Shown in pieces: positions 22,950 to 31,560 of a DNA stretch of 64,000 bases (position 1 is the first letter of the stretch; each line of letters begins with the position of its first letter). Made by a program: the position numbers and the translations under genes. The notes below the pieces were generated by a model, which made no database searches, was not told the DNA's origin, and saw nothing but the letters and a program-made list of their open reading frames with translations. Origin of the DNA: Cereibacter sphaeroides. GTDB lineage: Bacteria; Pseudomonadota; Alphaproteobacteria; Rhodobacterales; Rhodobacteraceae. Where the stretch lies: contig QFQS01000001.1 of the NCBI GenBank assembly GCA_003243455.1, positions 1,240,001 to 1,304,000 of the forward strand, in the 5' to 3' direction.

Positions 22950-25421
22950 ATGAACATGCAGACACAGCCGGTCGGTCCCGCGACCCTGGTGCTCGAAGTC
23001 GAGGGCATGACCTGCGCCTCCTGCGTCGCCCATGTCGAGCGCGCGCTGAAGGCGGTGCCGGGGGTGACCGGAGCCACGGTAAACCTTGCGACCGAACGGG
23101 CCGAAGTGACCGGCGCGACGCTGGATCGCGCGGCGCTGGTCAGGGCGGTGGCCGATGCCGGCTACGAGGTGGCGGCGCGCCCGGTGGACCTGGTGATCGA
23201 GGGGATGACCTGCGCCTCCTGCGTGGCGCGGGTGGAAAAGGCGCTCAAGAGCGTGCCCGGCGTGACCTCGGCGGCGGTGAACCTTGCGACCGAGCGGGCA
23301 ACCGTCACAGGCAGCGCCGATCCGGCGGCGCTCTTGCGCGCGGTGGCCGATGCGGGCTATGACGGCCGCCTCACCGCCCCGGCCAGCGCGATGTCGGACG
23401 AGGCCGCCGCTAAAAAGGCCGCCGAAGAGGCGCAACTGAAGCGCGACGTGATCCTCGCCGCCGTCCTGACCGCGCCGATCTTCGTGATGGAGATGGGCCG
23501 GCACCTGTTCATGTCGATCCACATGGCAATCGTGAACACCGTCGGCATCCAGGCCAGCTGGTACATCCAGTTCGTCCTCGCCACGGTCGTGCTCTTCGGC
23601 CCCGGCGTGCGCTTCTTCCGCAAGGGTTATCCAGCGCTGACCCGGCTCGCCCCCGACATGAATAGCCTGGTCGCGGTCGGCGTCACGGCGGCCTATACCT
23701 ATTCGCTGGTCGCGACCTTCACGCCCGGCCTCTTGCCGCCAGGCACGCTCAACGTCTATTACGAGGCGGCGGCGGTGATCGTGACGCTGATCCTCCTGGG
23801 CCGCTATCTCGAAGCGCGCGCCAAGGGCCGCACCTCCGAGGCGATCAAGCGGCTGGTCGGATTGCAGGCCAAGACCGCCCGCGTATTGCGGGGTGGCGTC
23901 GTGACCGAAGTGCCGGTCGCCGAGGTTCGCCCCGGCGACATCGTCGAAGTGCGACCCGGCGAACGGGTGCCGGTGGATGGCGAAGTCACGACAGGCGCAA
24001 GCTGGATCGATGAAAGCATGATCTCGGGCGAACCGCTGCCGGTAGAAAAGACGGCGGGCAGCCAGGTCACCGGCGGCACCGTCAACCAGACCGGCGCCTT
24101 CAGCTTCCGCGCCACGGCGGTGGGCGAGGCGACGATGCTGGCGCAGATCATCCGCATGGTCGAGGCGGCGCAAGGCGGCAAGCTGCCCATTCAGGCGCTG
24201 GTCGACAAGGTGACGATGTGGTTCGTACCGGTGGTCATGGGTCTTGCCGCCCTGACCTTTGCCGTCTGGCTGGTGTTCGGCCCCGATCCGGCGCTGTCCT
24301 TCGCTCTGGTCAATGCAGTGGCCGTGCTGATCATCGCCTGCCCCTGCGCCATGGGGCTGGCCACGCCGACCTCGATCATGGTCGGCACCGGGCGCGGTGC
24401 CGAGCTTGGGGTGCTGTTCCGCAAGGGCGAGGCGCTGCAATCGCTGCAGGGGGTCAAGGTCGTGGGTTTCGACAAGACCGGCACCCTTACCGAGGGCAAG
24501 CCGAAGATGACCGATCTGGTGCTGGCGCCGGGATTCGACCGCGTCACCGTGCTGGCGGCGGTGGCTGCGGTCGAGGCGAAGTCGGAACACCCGATCGCCC
24601 GCGCCATTGTCGCGGCGGCGACCGAGGAGGGGCTGACGCTGCCCAAGGTCGCGACGTTCACATCCATCACCGGCTTTGGCATAGTGGCTGAGGCGGGCGG
24701 GCAAAGGATCGAAGTCGGGGCCGACCGCTATATGGCCAAGCTTGGTCTCGACGTGGCCACCTTCGCCGAGACAGCCGCGCGCCTTGGTGACGAGGGCAAG
24801 TCGCCGCTCTATGCCGCTGTGGACGGTACGCTGGCGGCGATCATGGCCGTCGCCGACCCGATCAAGGAGACGACACCGCAGGCGATCCGCGCCCTGCACC
24901 GGCTGGGGCTGAAAGTGGCGATGATCACCGGCGACAATGCCCGCACCGCAGGCGCCATCGCACGCCAGTTGGGGATCGACGAGGTGGTGGCCGAGGTGCT
25001 ACCCGACGGCAAGGTCGCGGCGGTCAAGCGACTGAAAGCGATGGGCACGCTGGCCTATGTCGGCGACGGCATAAACGACGCTCCGGCGCTGGCCGAGGCC
25101 GATGTCGGCCTGGCCGTCGGCACCGGCACCGACATCGCCATCGAGGCGGCGGATGTGGTGCTGATGACAGGGCGGCTGACCGTGGTGTCCGACGCCATTG
25201 CGCTTTCCAAGGCGACTATGCGCAACATAAGGCAGAACCTGTTCTGGGCTTTCATCTACAATGCCGCTCTGATCCCCGTCGCCGCCGGCGCGCTTTACCC
25301 CGCCTTCGGCCTCCTCCTCTCGCCGATCTTCGCCGCTGCGGCCATGGCACTGTCCTCGGTCTTCGTCCTTGGCAACGCGCTGCGTCTGCGGCGCTTTGCC
25401 CCCATCGGAGCAACACAATGA
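22950..25421 (+). CDS. copA: CopA-type P1B copper-exporting ATPase (CPC, two HMA domains)
   Basis: Cu(I)-exporting P-type ATPase in the inner membrane. The 823-aa protein has two N-terminal metal-binding domains with MTCASC at 20-25 and 86-91, about eight membrane helices, transport motif CPC (IIACPCAMGL), phosphorylation site DKTGTLTEG, SEHPIA of the nucleotide domain and GDGINDAPAL. All key residues are present. It overlaps cueR by 4 bp (ATGA), so pump and sensor are made together. Confidence 0.96.
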   Translation: MNMQTQPVGPATLVLEVEGMTCASCVAHVERALKAVPGVTGATVNLATERAEVTGATLDRAALVRAVADAGYEVAARPVDLVIEGMTCASCVARVEKALKSVPGVTSAAVNLATERATVTGSADPAALLRAVADAGYDGRLTAPASAMSDEAAAKKAAEEAQLKRDVILAAVLTAPIFVMEMGRHLFMSIHMAIVNTVGIQASWYIQFVLATVVLFGPGVRFFRKGYPALTRLAPDMNSLVAVGVTAAYTYSLVATFTPGLLPPGTLNVYYEAAAVIVTLILLGRYLEARAKGRTSEAIKRLVGLQAKTARVLRGGVVTEVPVAEVRPGDIVEVRPGERVPVDGEVTTGASWIDESMISGEPLPVEKTAGSQVTGGTVNQTGAFSFRATAVGEATMLAQIIRMVEAAQGGKLPIQALVDKVTMWFVPVVMGLAALTFAVWLVFGPDPALSFALVNAVAVLIIACPCAMGLATPTSIMVGTGRGAELGVLFRKGEALQSLQGVKVVGFDKTGTLTEGKPKMTDLVLAPGFDRVTVLAAVAAVEAKSEHPIARAIVAAATEEGLTLPKVATFTSITGFGIVAEAGGQRIEVGADRYMAKLGLDVATFAETAARLGDEGKSPLYAAVDGTLAAIMAVADPIKETTPQAIRALHRLGLKVAMITGDNARTAGAIARQLGIDEVVAEVLPDGKVAAVKRLKAMGTLAYVGDGINDAPALAEADVGLAVGTGTDIAIEAADVVLMTGRLTVVSDAIALSKATMRNIRQNLFWAFIYNAALIPVAAGALYPAFGLLLSPIFAAAAMALSSVFVLGNALRLRRFAPIGATQ

Positions 25422-25831
25422 ACATCGGTGACGCGGCCAAAGCCTCGGGCGTCTCGGCCAAGATGATCCGCTACTACGAATCCATCGGCCTGATCCCCGC
25501 GCCCCTGCGCACCGGGTCCGGCTACCGCGTCTATTCCGGCACCGATCTGCAGCTTCTGCGCTTCATCCGCCGGTCGCGCGATCTCGGCTTTCCGGTCGAG
25601 AAGATCGAGCAGCTTCTCGCTCTCTGGCGCGACCGCACGCGGCAGAGCGCCGATGTGAAGCGGCTGGCGCTGGACCAGATCGACGGACTGGAACGCAAGG
25701 TGCAGGAGATGCAGGGCATGATCGACACGCTGCGCCACCTGGCCGATGCCTGCTGCGGTGACCACCGGCCCGACTGTCCGATCCTCGTGGATCTCGGAAG
25801 CGGACCGGAGCAGGGCCGCAAGGAAGCATAA
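25418..25831 (+). CDS. cueR: CueR, MerR-family copper-responsive regulator
   Basis: A 137-aa MerR-type activator: winged HTH (NIGDAAKASGVSAKMIRYYE, 2-21), dimerisation helix and C-terminal metal loop with Cys112 and Cys120 (C-x7-C, as in CueR) plus Cys113. It should sense cytoplasmic Cu(I) and untwist the 19-bp-spacer promoters upstream of copA, copZ and the L,D-transpeptidase operon. It is the second gene of the copA operon. Confidence 0.94.
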   Translation: MNIGDAAKASGVSAKMIRYYESIGLIPAPLRTGSGYRVYSGTDLQLLRFIRRSRDLGFPVEKIEQLLALWRDRTRQSADVKRLALDQIDGLERKVQEMQGMIDTLRHLADACCGDHRPDCPILVDLGSGPEQGRKEA

Positions 25832-25933
25832 ATAAACTTGGCTCCGTTGCGTGCCATCAGATACGTGGCAAGTTGCCGACTGAACCGCTCGGGGTTTACC
25901 GGAGAGGGCAAAACTCTCGGAGAATTGCCCGTT

Positions 25934-26011
25934 ATGGAACTGACATCGAAGAAGACAACCTCGAAGCCGTATTCACCCGAGTTCCGCGAACGCGCGGTGC
26001 GGTTGGCCTTT
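25934..26011 (+). pseudogene. IS3-family OrfA remnant (N-terminus only)
   Basis: About 26 codons (MELTSKKTTSKPYSPEFRER) match the start of IS3-family OrfA transposase subunits, including the SPEFRERAVRL helix. Similarity ends abruptly where hsdR-like sequence on the other strand begins. The upstream segment with the GAGAATTGCC stretch may be part of the IS end. Confidence 0.6.
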
Positions 26012-26275
26012 GCACGACATTTGTTCGGATGCGTGCCAAGATCTCGCTGTTCAACAACTTTTTCAACACTTCTACGGCTAGGTTGCGATGCTGCATGTTC
26101 TGCAGATCGAGCATAAATTCGTCAGACTGTACACGAATGTCAGGTCGGTCGAAATCACAGGCTTCCAGAATATCGACGACTTCGGTGGACGCGACTGCGC
26201 TGTTGATAAGCTGCTGGATCGCAAAATCCGTATTCCCCCCACTTCGCTTCCCATTCGCATCCAGGGTCAGGGCCT
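26012..26275 (-). pseudogene. hsdR: hsdR fragment, C-terminal region
   Basis: Read leftward, an open stretch of about 88 codons (ANGKRSGGNTDFAIQQLINS ... EFMLDLQNMQHRNLAVEVLK) matches the C-terminal helical region of type I restriction endonuclease HsdR. There is no start, and it is cut on both sides by IS sequence. It belongs with the Walker A fragment at 26867-27102, from which an IS5 remnant and a large deletion separate it. Confidence 0.65.
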
Positions 26276-26325
26276 GTTAAAGCGCTTGCGCCTTGATTGA
26301 TTCTGGGCACCGAGGGGGTGTCGCG

Positions 26326-26866
26326 TGGTGATCTGTTCTGGTTGACCGAGGCGCAGATGGAGCGGCTCAAGCCACACTTTTCCGCTGTCGCACGGAGTGC
26401 CGCGCGTGGATGAGCGAAATGTTCTGAGCGGGATTATCTTCATAAACTGCAATGGGTTGCGATGACTGCATGTACCAGTGGCCTATGGCCCGCCGAAGAC
26501 GCTCTACTACAGGTGGGTGCGTTGGAGCCGCCTTGGGGTGTTCGCGCGCATCCTCGCCGAACTGGCCGCCGAGGACCGGGATGTCGAGACGATCATGATC
26601 GACGCGACCCACCTGAAAGCCCATAGTACGGCGTCCAGCCTGCGTGGCAAAAGGGGGATGCAGCCACCTCGTCGGGCGCACCAAGGGCGGGCTGAACTCG
26701 AAGCTGCACGCCGTCACGGATGCCAGGGGCAACCCCATCGGCATGTATCTGAGCGCCGGGCAGACCAGCGGCTATATTGGCGCGCGGGCGCTGCTGTCGT
26801 CCCTGCCACCCCGGAACCCTCCCGGCGGATCGCGGCTATGACGCCAACTGGTTCCTCGCCTAGAAG
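26326..26866 (+). pseudogene. IS5-family transposase remnant
   Basis: Pieces in several frames: DLFWLTEAQMERLKPHF, RNVLSGIIFINCNGLR, AYGPPKTLYYRW through TIMIDATHLKAH, then GRTKGGLNSKLHAVTDA and DRGYDANWF. At least three frameshifts or stops occur, and the last quarter is missing. It is a different IS427-like element from the one at 4976 (sequence clearly diverged). It sits inside the hsdR ruin. Confidence 0.75.
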
Positions 26867-27102
26867 GCTCTTACAGCGAGCAAACGTCGCGAACATCTGA
26901 TTGTCGAGGTCGTTGCGGCCGGTCAATACCAGAAAAGTAGGGTTCTCCATTGCCGGGTGATGCACTATTCGACCTGCAAGGAAGGTCATCAGCAGGCTTT
27001 TTCCCAAGCCCTGTGTGTGCCAGATGCCCCCCTTGCCGTCGCCAGCGCGCACCGCAAGGATTGTGTCACAAGCCTTCCGCACTGCGTGGAATTGGTGATA
27101 GC
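26867..27102 (-). pseudogene. hsdR: hsdR fragment, motor-domain Walker A region
   Basis: Read leftward, GYHQFHAVRKACDT, then GKGGIWHTQGLGKSLLMTF (Walker A, GLGKS where GSGKS is usual) and FLVLTGRNDLDNQMFATF. This is the start of the translocase domain of HsdR. It is cut upstream by the integrase pseudogene and downstream by the IS5 remnant. No restriction activity is possible. Confidence 0.7.
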
Positions 27103-27104
27103 CA

Positions 27105-27926
27105 CCTCACCCGCGAGTCCGTGCGCTGGTCAGATCTGTCACCCCGCACCAGAGCGGACCACGACAAGGTCTATGAGTATCTCTTGCAAAAGCTCGGGAG
27201 CCGCGATGTGCGCCGCATGGTGCCGGCCGATATTTACGACGCGATGGAGAAGAACCGCCACCGCATCCACTTCGCCAACAACATATCGGCCGCGCTGAGC
27301 GTCATGTTCAAGGTCGTGATCCGCGCACGCTGGCGGGCCGACAGCCCAGCCCTCGGCATCGAGAGGCTAAAAATGCCGGCCAGCAAGAGGAAGCCGCATA
27401 TCCCCTTGACCGACGACGCCGTGAAGAGATGCGGGCCGAAGGAAGCATGATGGGTCGACCAATTCCGAAACTAGGATCAGGCTCTGTCCAGCGCCCCTCG
27501 GATCTCGTAGACTTCGATTGGGGGAACCATGATGGGACTGCGCTGATCCTGCTCCAGAACAAGACCGACGTGCCCTTCTACCTGCCCTGCACCCCGGAAT
27601 TAAAGACGGCCCTCGACGCGGCCAAGGCGAGGCCGGGCGCCATGCCATTGCCTAACCGCTCGATCCTTACCGGCCCTGACGGTGGTCGGATGACGTATGC
27701 ATACATGGCCCACACCTTCCTCGAAGAGCGCAAGCGTCTCGGACTGCAAGCCTATGATCTTCACGCCCTGCGCTATCGCAGCGTCGTGGACCTGGCTTGG
27801 GCCGGCTGCGACGATGACGAAATCATGAGCTTCTCGGGACATTCCTCTAAGGCCATGGTGATCAAGTATGCGGGCGAGGCTCGTCAGATCATGCGAGTAC
27901 GTCAAGCAGTCGAGAAGCGTCTGTGA
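27105..27926 (+). pseudogene. Tyrosine-type site-specific integrase, N-truncated and frameshifted
   Basis: The core-binding part (SPRTRADHDKVYEYLLQKLG ... HFANNISAALSVMFK) runs to about 27428. One missing base there shifts the frame to the catalytic part (MRAEGSMMGRPIPKLG, VQRPSDLVDFDWG with the first catalytic Arg, LHALRY with His-x-x-Arg, FSGHSSKAMVIKYAG with the last His and the Tyr). The N-terminal arm-binding domain is lost at the junction with hsdR. It ends 88 bp before tRNA-Cys, its probable target. Confidence 0.8.
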
Positions 27927-28014
27927 ACGGAACAAGCACAGAACGAGAAATTGATACGCCGAGTGATACCCCCTCTTGCAGCCAAAATACGAAAGCGTTA
28001 CAGCGCAGCAGGTT

Positions 28015-28088
28015 GGCGGGTTGGCGGAGAGGTTACGCAGCGGATTGCAAATCCGTGAAGACCGGTTCGATTCCGGTACCCGCCTCCA
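28015..28088 (+). tRNA. tRNA-Cys (anticodon GCA)
   Basis: A 74-nt cloverleaf with encoded CCA. Acceptor stem GGCGGGT pairs with ACCCGCC, anticodon stem GCGGA/TCCGT frames the loop TTGCAAA (anticodon GCA), and the T arm is CCGG-TTCGATT-CCGG. It serves as the right boundary of the island; its first 40 nt recur at 4812-4851. Confidence 0.96.
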
Positions 28089-28286
28089 ATAACCATTGAT
28101 GTTGTTATTAGTTGTAAGCGATTGTCGGTCGTATGCAACAAAGAGCTTATAGCTCTCACATTGTTCGATGCGATCCAATCGCTGTGCTGCTCGAGAACAC
28201 AAATGCGCCGCGCACCAGTCTACGTGAGACGCCGAGCAGAACCGTTCGGACTAGCCAACGATCCTACCTTCTGACAGTTTCGGCGC

Positions 28287-28895
28287 ATGAGAACCGGCAA
28301 CATTCCATTCCGCTTCGACATGAGCGATCTTTTGAGCCGCGCGAAACAACGGTTCGGCAAGCATGTTGGCGAAGTTACTCTGAACCTACCCTTTGTCAGT
28401 TTTGCAGTTAGCCCGAAGAGCAAGGAGCGAAAAGTTGCCCAAGAGCTCGTAATCCGGCTTGCAGATCGGCGCGTTCTTTCTGCGTGGGAATGCTGCGACA
28501 ACTGCATTGACGATGCCTTAAATTCGCTCCGCGAAATTCGGGGCATTTTGGTTGATAAGCAGGTCGAGCTCGCCGACCTTCGCGACGGGCCGCTTTACCT
28601 ACTGGTCGAAGCTATGACCTTGGGCATTCGTCAGTTTCTAACATTCGAGGAACTATTAAATAGCGGCAACGAAGCGCCACCACATCCACGCTTCGGCGAC
28701 TTCCATCGCCCGTCAGATGTTAGGCAAGCATACTTCGACGGGCTTGAAGTGCTTAGGGGGCATATTAGTCGTTGCCTCGGGCAGGTCGCCGCCATCGGCG
28801 GCATAGACGCGCCAAAAGATGGTTTAATTGTGAACTATCAGGGGGATTGGCAGATAGCGGCTTACCAAGCCCCTGCATTAACAGCCGAAAAGTAA
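28287..28895 (+). CDS. Hypothetical protein
   Basis: A 202-aa soluble protein without signal peptide or membrane helix. It contains a CCDNC cysteine cluster (about 70-74) and ends in an alpha/beta-looking region (GLIVNYQGDWQIAAYQAP). I do not recognise the family. Its codon use is less GC-rich than the metabolic genes to the right, so it may be further acquired DNA just outside the tRNA boundary. Confidence 0.6.
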   Translation: MRTGNIPFRFDMSDLLSRAKQRFGKHVGEVTLNLPFVSFAVSPKSKERKVAQELVIRLADRRVLSAWECCDNCIDDALNSLREIRGILVDKQVELADLRDGPLYLLVEAMTLGIRQFLTFEELLNSGNEAPPHPRFGDFHRPSDVRQAYFDGLEVLRGHISRCLGQVAAIGGIDAPKDGLIVNYQGDWQIAAYQAPALTAEK

Positions 28896-29002
28896 AACTG
28901 CCTCGGTGCATCGCTGTACGACCGCGATAGGAAAGCTTCCAGATTGACGAGTTCGAAGCTGTTCGGTGGGGCCAGACTTAGCCCGCCTCCACAGTTCCCC
29001 GC

Positions 29003-29488
29003 TCAGGGCACGATTTCAATCCGCTCCAACTGCCACACGCTGCGGGTATAGACGACCTCGGACTGGTATTCCGTGGCGCTGTCATAGGGGTAGACCAGCC
29101 ATAACGGCCCCTTGTCGCGCAGGGACATCAGCTTGCCGTCGATCGACATGGCGATCATCGGAACGTCGTCGGTCAAGGTGTCAACGGGTATCTCTGCCTC
29201 ATAGTCGTTGCTGGCGCTCAACACCACCATGCCTTCGGATACCCCTACCGCCTCCAATACCGCGCGCAGGGGAACACCCTGGAACTCCAGCACGCCATCC
29301 GTCCAGATTGTGCTGGTGCGATAAGATACCTGTGGCATCTTTTCCAGATCCTCGCGGTCAAAGGTCTTGATGACCGGGGTGCCACGTACCAGCACCGTCA
29401 AAACCACTTCCGCCTTGGCAGAGACGGCCATCGCCGTGAGCAACGACAGAGCAAAAAACGGGGAAAGGATCACGGCGAACAAACGCAT
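29003..29488 (-). CDS. Exported molybdopterin-binding-domain-like protein
   Basis: A 161-aa exported protein: signal peptide 1-26, then a fold resembling the oxidoreductase molybdopterin-binding (SUOX-like) domain, with FDREDLEKMPQ, FQGVPLRAVLEAVG, DGKLMSLRDKGPLWLVYP and a C-terminal WQLERIEI. No Cys is present in the position that binds Mo in sulfite-oxidase relatives, so cofactor binding is doubtful. Rhodobacterales often carry such short homologues; the role is unknown. Confidence 0.7.
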   Translation of the reverse strand: MRLFAVILSPFFALSLLTAMAVSAKAEVVLTVLVRGTPVIKTFDREDLEKMPQVSYRTSTIWTDGVLEFQGVPLRAVLEAVGVSEGMVVLSASNDYEAEIPVDTLTDDVPMIAMSIDGKLMSLRDKGPLWLVYPYDSATEYQSEVVYTRSVWQLERIEIVP

Positions 29489-29698
29489 GCTGAAAGACCG
29501 AAAGCTGGAATTCCTTCCTTCTCATGCCACAGAAAAATTGATCCGTCTCGCCCAATTGGCAGGCTTTGCCGTCTCATAAGTATGGGTTTTCGGGCGACGC
29601 TGCGTCACCTTGCTGCCCGCGCGGCAGGCATTCGTTTTTGACAATGCGCGCTGCGGCTGCTCTGCTGGCTTTCAGTCAGGAAATGTGGGGACAGCGGG

Positions 29699-31318
29699 AT
29701 GCAGGACTGGTGGCGCGGGTCGGTGACGTATCAGGTCTATCCGCGATCCTTCCAGGACAGCGACGGCAACGGCATCGGCGACCTGCCCGGCATCACGCGG
29801 CGGCTGGAACACATTGCCGCTCTTGGTTGCGACGCCGTCTGGCTGTCGCCCATCTTCACCTCACCCATGGCTGACATGGGATACGACGTGTCGGACTATA
29901 CCGACATCGACCCGCTGTTCGGCACGCTGGCCGATTTCGAGATCCTTCTGACCCGCGCGCATGAGCTGGGGCTGAAGGTCATCATCGACCAGGTGCTGAA
30001 CCATTCCTCGTCGCAGCACACCTTTTTCAAGGAAAGCCGGGCCAGCCGCGATAACCCGAAATCCGACTGGTACGTCTGGGCGGATCCGCACCCCGACGGC
30101 ACCCCGCCCAACAACTGGCTTTCGGTCTTTGGCGGCTCGGCATGGGAGTGGGATTCGCGCAGGCGGCAGTATTACCTGCACAACTTCCTGCCCAGCCAGC
30201 CCGACTTCAACTTCCACAACCACGACGTCCAGGACTGGCTCCTTGGCACCATGCGCTTCTGGCTGGACCGGGGCGTGGACGGCTTCCGGCTGGATACGGT
30301 CAACTACTACTTCCACGACGCGCTGCTGCGCTCGAACCCGCCTGAGCCGCGGAACGACCCCGAGCCTGCCGTGAACCCCTATGACATGCAGGACCAGCTC
30401 TATTCCAAGACCCAGCCTGAAAATATCCGCTTCCTGCAACGCGCCCGCATGCTGCTGGATGAATACGACGACCGCGCCATGGTGGGCGAGATCGGAGAGG
30501 GTCGCCGCGCCGTCAAGGTCATGGCCGAATACACCAAGGGCCACGACCGGCTGCACATGGCTTACAGCTTTGATCTGCTGGGTCCGCAGTTCACCCCCGA
30601 GCATTTCCGCAGCCGGATCGAGGGCTTCTTCAAGGGCGCACCCGACGGCTGGCCCTGCTGGGCCTTCTCCAACCACGATGTCGTCCGCCACGTCACCCGT
30701 TGGGCGGAACATGGCGAACAGAACAACCTCGCCCGCCTTGCCGCCGCGATGCTTCTGTCCTTCGAAGGCTCCGTCTGCCTCTATCAGGCCGAGGAACTGG
30801 GCCAGACCGAGACCGACATCCTGTGGGAGGAACTGACCGACCCGCCCGGCTTTGCCTTCTGGCCCGACTACAAGGGCCGCGATGGTTGCCGCACCCCGAT
30901 GGTCTGGGACGGATCGCCCGAGGGTGGGTTCACCACTGGCATCCCCTGGCTGCCGGTCAAACCGCCGCAACTGGCGCGCAACGTGGCAAGCCAGGCGGGC
31001 ATCGAAGGATCGGTGCTTGAGACCTACCGCACGATGCTGGCCTTCCGTCGTGACAACCGGACCCTGCGTGACGGCAAGACCAGCTTCTTTACAACGCCCG
31101 ACCCGATCCTCGCATTCCGCCGCGCCACCGAGACCGCGGCACTGGCCTGCGTCTTCAACCTCTCGCCCGAGCCGCAGGTGCTGCCCTTCAGCGGCGGCAC
31201 CCTGACCGGCCCGTCGCAGAATGCGTCGCTGGAGGGGAAATCGCTGTCACTGGGGCCGAACGGCTTCGCCTTTCTGGCGCCGACCGGAACCATCGGGGCG
31301 CTTGGGCCGCTGGCCTAG
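29699..31318 (+). CDS. aglA: Alpha-glucosidase (GH13 family)
   Basis: A 539-aa cytoplasmic alpha-glucosidase / oligo-1,6-glucosidase type enzyme that hydrolyses alpha-glucosides taken up from outside. It starts with the GH13 YQVYPRSFQDSDGNGIGDLPG segment, and the catalytic residues are visible: nucleophile Asp199 (GFRLDT), acid/base Glu264 (GEIGE) and transition-state stabiliser Asp327 (SNHD). Length is normal. It stands alone here, without the usual aglEFGK transporter genes. A structured repeat follows 15 bp after its stop, in the opposite orientation. Confidence 0.93.
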   Translation: MQDWWRGSVTYQVYPRSFQDSDGNGIGDLPGITRRLEHIAALGCDAVWLSPIFTSPMADMGYDVSDYTDIDPLFGTLADFEILLTRAHELGLKVIIDQVLNHSSSQHTFFKESRASRDNPKSDWYVWADPHPDGTPPNNWLSVFGGSAWEWDSRRRQYYLHNFLPSQPDFNFHNHDVQDWLLGTMRFWLDRGVDGFRLDTVNYYFHDALLRSNPPEPRNDPEPAVNPYDMQDQLYSKTQPENIRFLQRARMLLDEYDDRAMVGEIGEGRRAVKVMAEYTKGHDRLHMAYSFDLLGPQFTPEHFRSRIEGFFKGAPDGWPCWAFSNHDVVRHVTRWAEHGEQNNLARLAAAMLLSFEGSVCLYQAEELGQTETDILWEELTDPPGFAFWPDYKGRDGCRTPMVWDGSPEGGFTTGIPWLPVKPPQLARNVASQAGIEGSVLETYRTMLAFRRDNRTLRDGKTSFFTTPDPILAFRRATETAALACVFNLSPEPQVLPFSGGTLTGPSQNASLEGKSLSLGPNGFAFLAPTGTIGALGPLA

Positions 31319-31333
31319 ATAGCCACGCATGAC

Positions 31334-31547
31334 CGGGCGGGACAAGAAACGCGATCCGCGTTTCCCCACCGGCAGCGCGACGCTGCCCCCTGGATCGCTC
31401 GCGCCAAGAAGCCACGAAAGGCCAGTGCCTGCCCCGGCGGGCGAGAAGCGCCCACCATTGGCGGGGCGGGCGTTGGCCGCGGCCTTTGGGGCCACGACCC
31501 CCTGCAACTCCATCTTCACCGCATGGCGAAGTCACCTGCCTTCGCCA
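31334..31547 (-). repeat. 211-bp structured intergenic repeat, copy 1
   Basis: Reverse-orientation copy of the repeat at 51421 and 55025. The best conserved parts are the GCGCCCGCC/GGCGGGCGC hairpin flanked by CCGGGGCAGGCACTGGCCT, and the terminal GGGCGGG...CCCGCCC stem enclosing AAACGCGG/CGCGTTT. It begins 13 bp after the stop of the leftward GGDEF gene, in that gene's orientation. No coding function is seen. Confidence 0.8.
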
Positions 31548-31560
31548 AACCCGCCGCGCA

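Larger units (their letters stand above)
4812..28088. mobile_element. tRNA-Cys-associated copper-resistance genomic island (inferred, immobile)
   Basis: The left limit is a 40-bp copy of the 5' half of tRNA-Cys (4812-4851, 2 mismatches). The right limit is the intact tRNA-Cys at 28015-28088. A frameshifted tyrosine integrase ends 88 bp before the intact tRNA, the usual place for an integrase of a tRNA-targeting island. Between the limits lie IS remnants, an hsdR ruin and a roughly 19-kb copper/envelope block. Seen: the duplicated tRNA segment, the integrase and the cargo. Inferred: that one integration event, with crossover near the anticodon, brought in the region. The broken integrase means self-mobility is unlikely now. 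Confidence 0.65.

Noticed and set aside
22845..24899. Long open frame antisense to copA (about 680 codons)
   Set aside because: Composition is Arg/His/Asp/Gly-rich with no domain; it mirrors the third-position GC bias of copA on the other strand. The same holds for long antisense frames opposite copB, metG, cls and the MttB-like gene.
27966..28020. GGTTGGCGGGTTGGCGG tandem near the tRNA 5' end as a possible direct-repeat array
   Set aside because: Only two short units, the second being part of the tRNA acceptor and D arm; no array.
29638..29666. TTGACA box before aglA as a sigma-70 promoter
   Set aside because: The -35 is perfect but the hexamer 17 bp later (TCTGCT) is poor; too weak to list as a feature.
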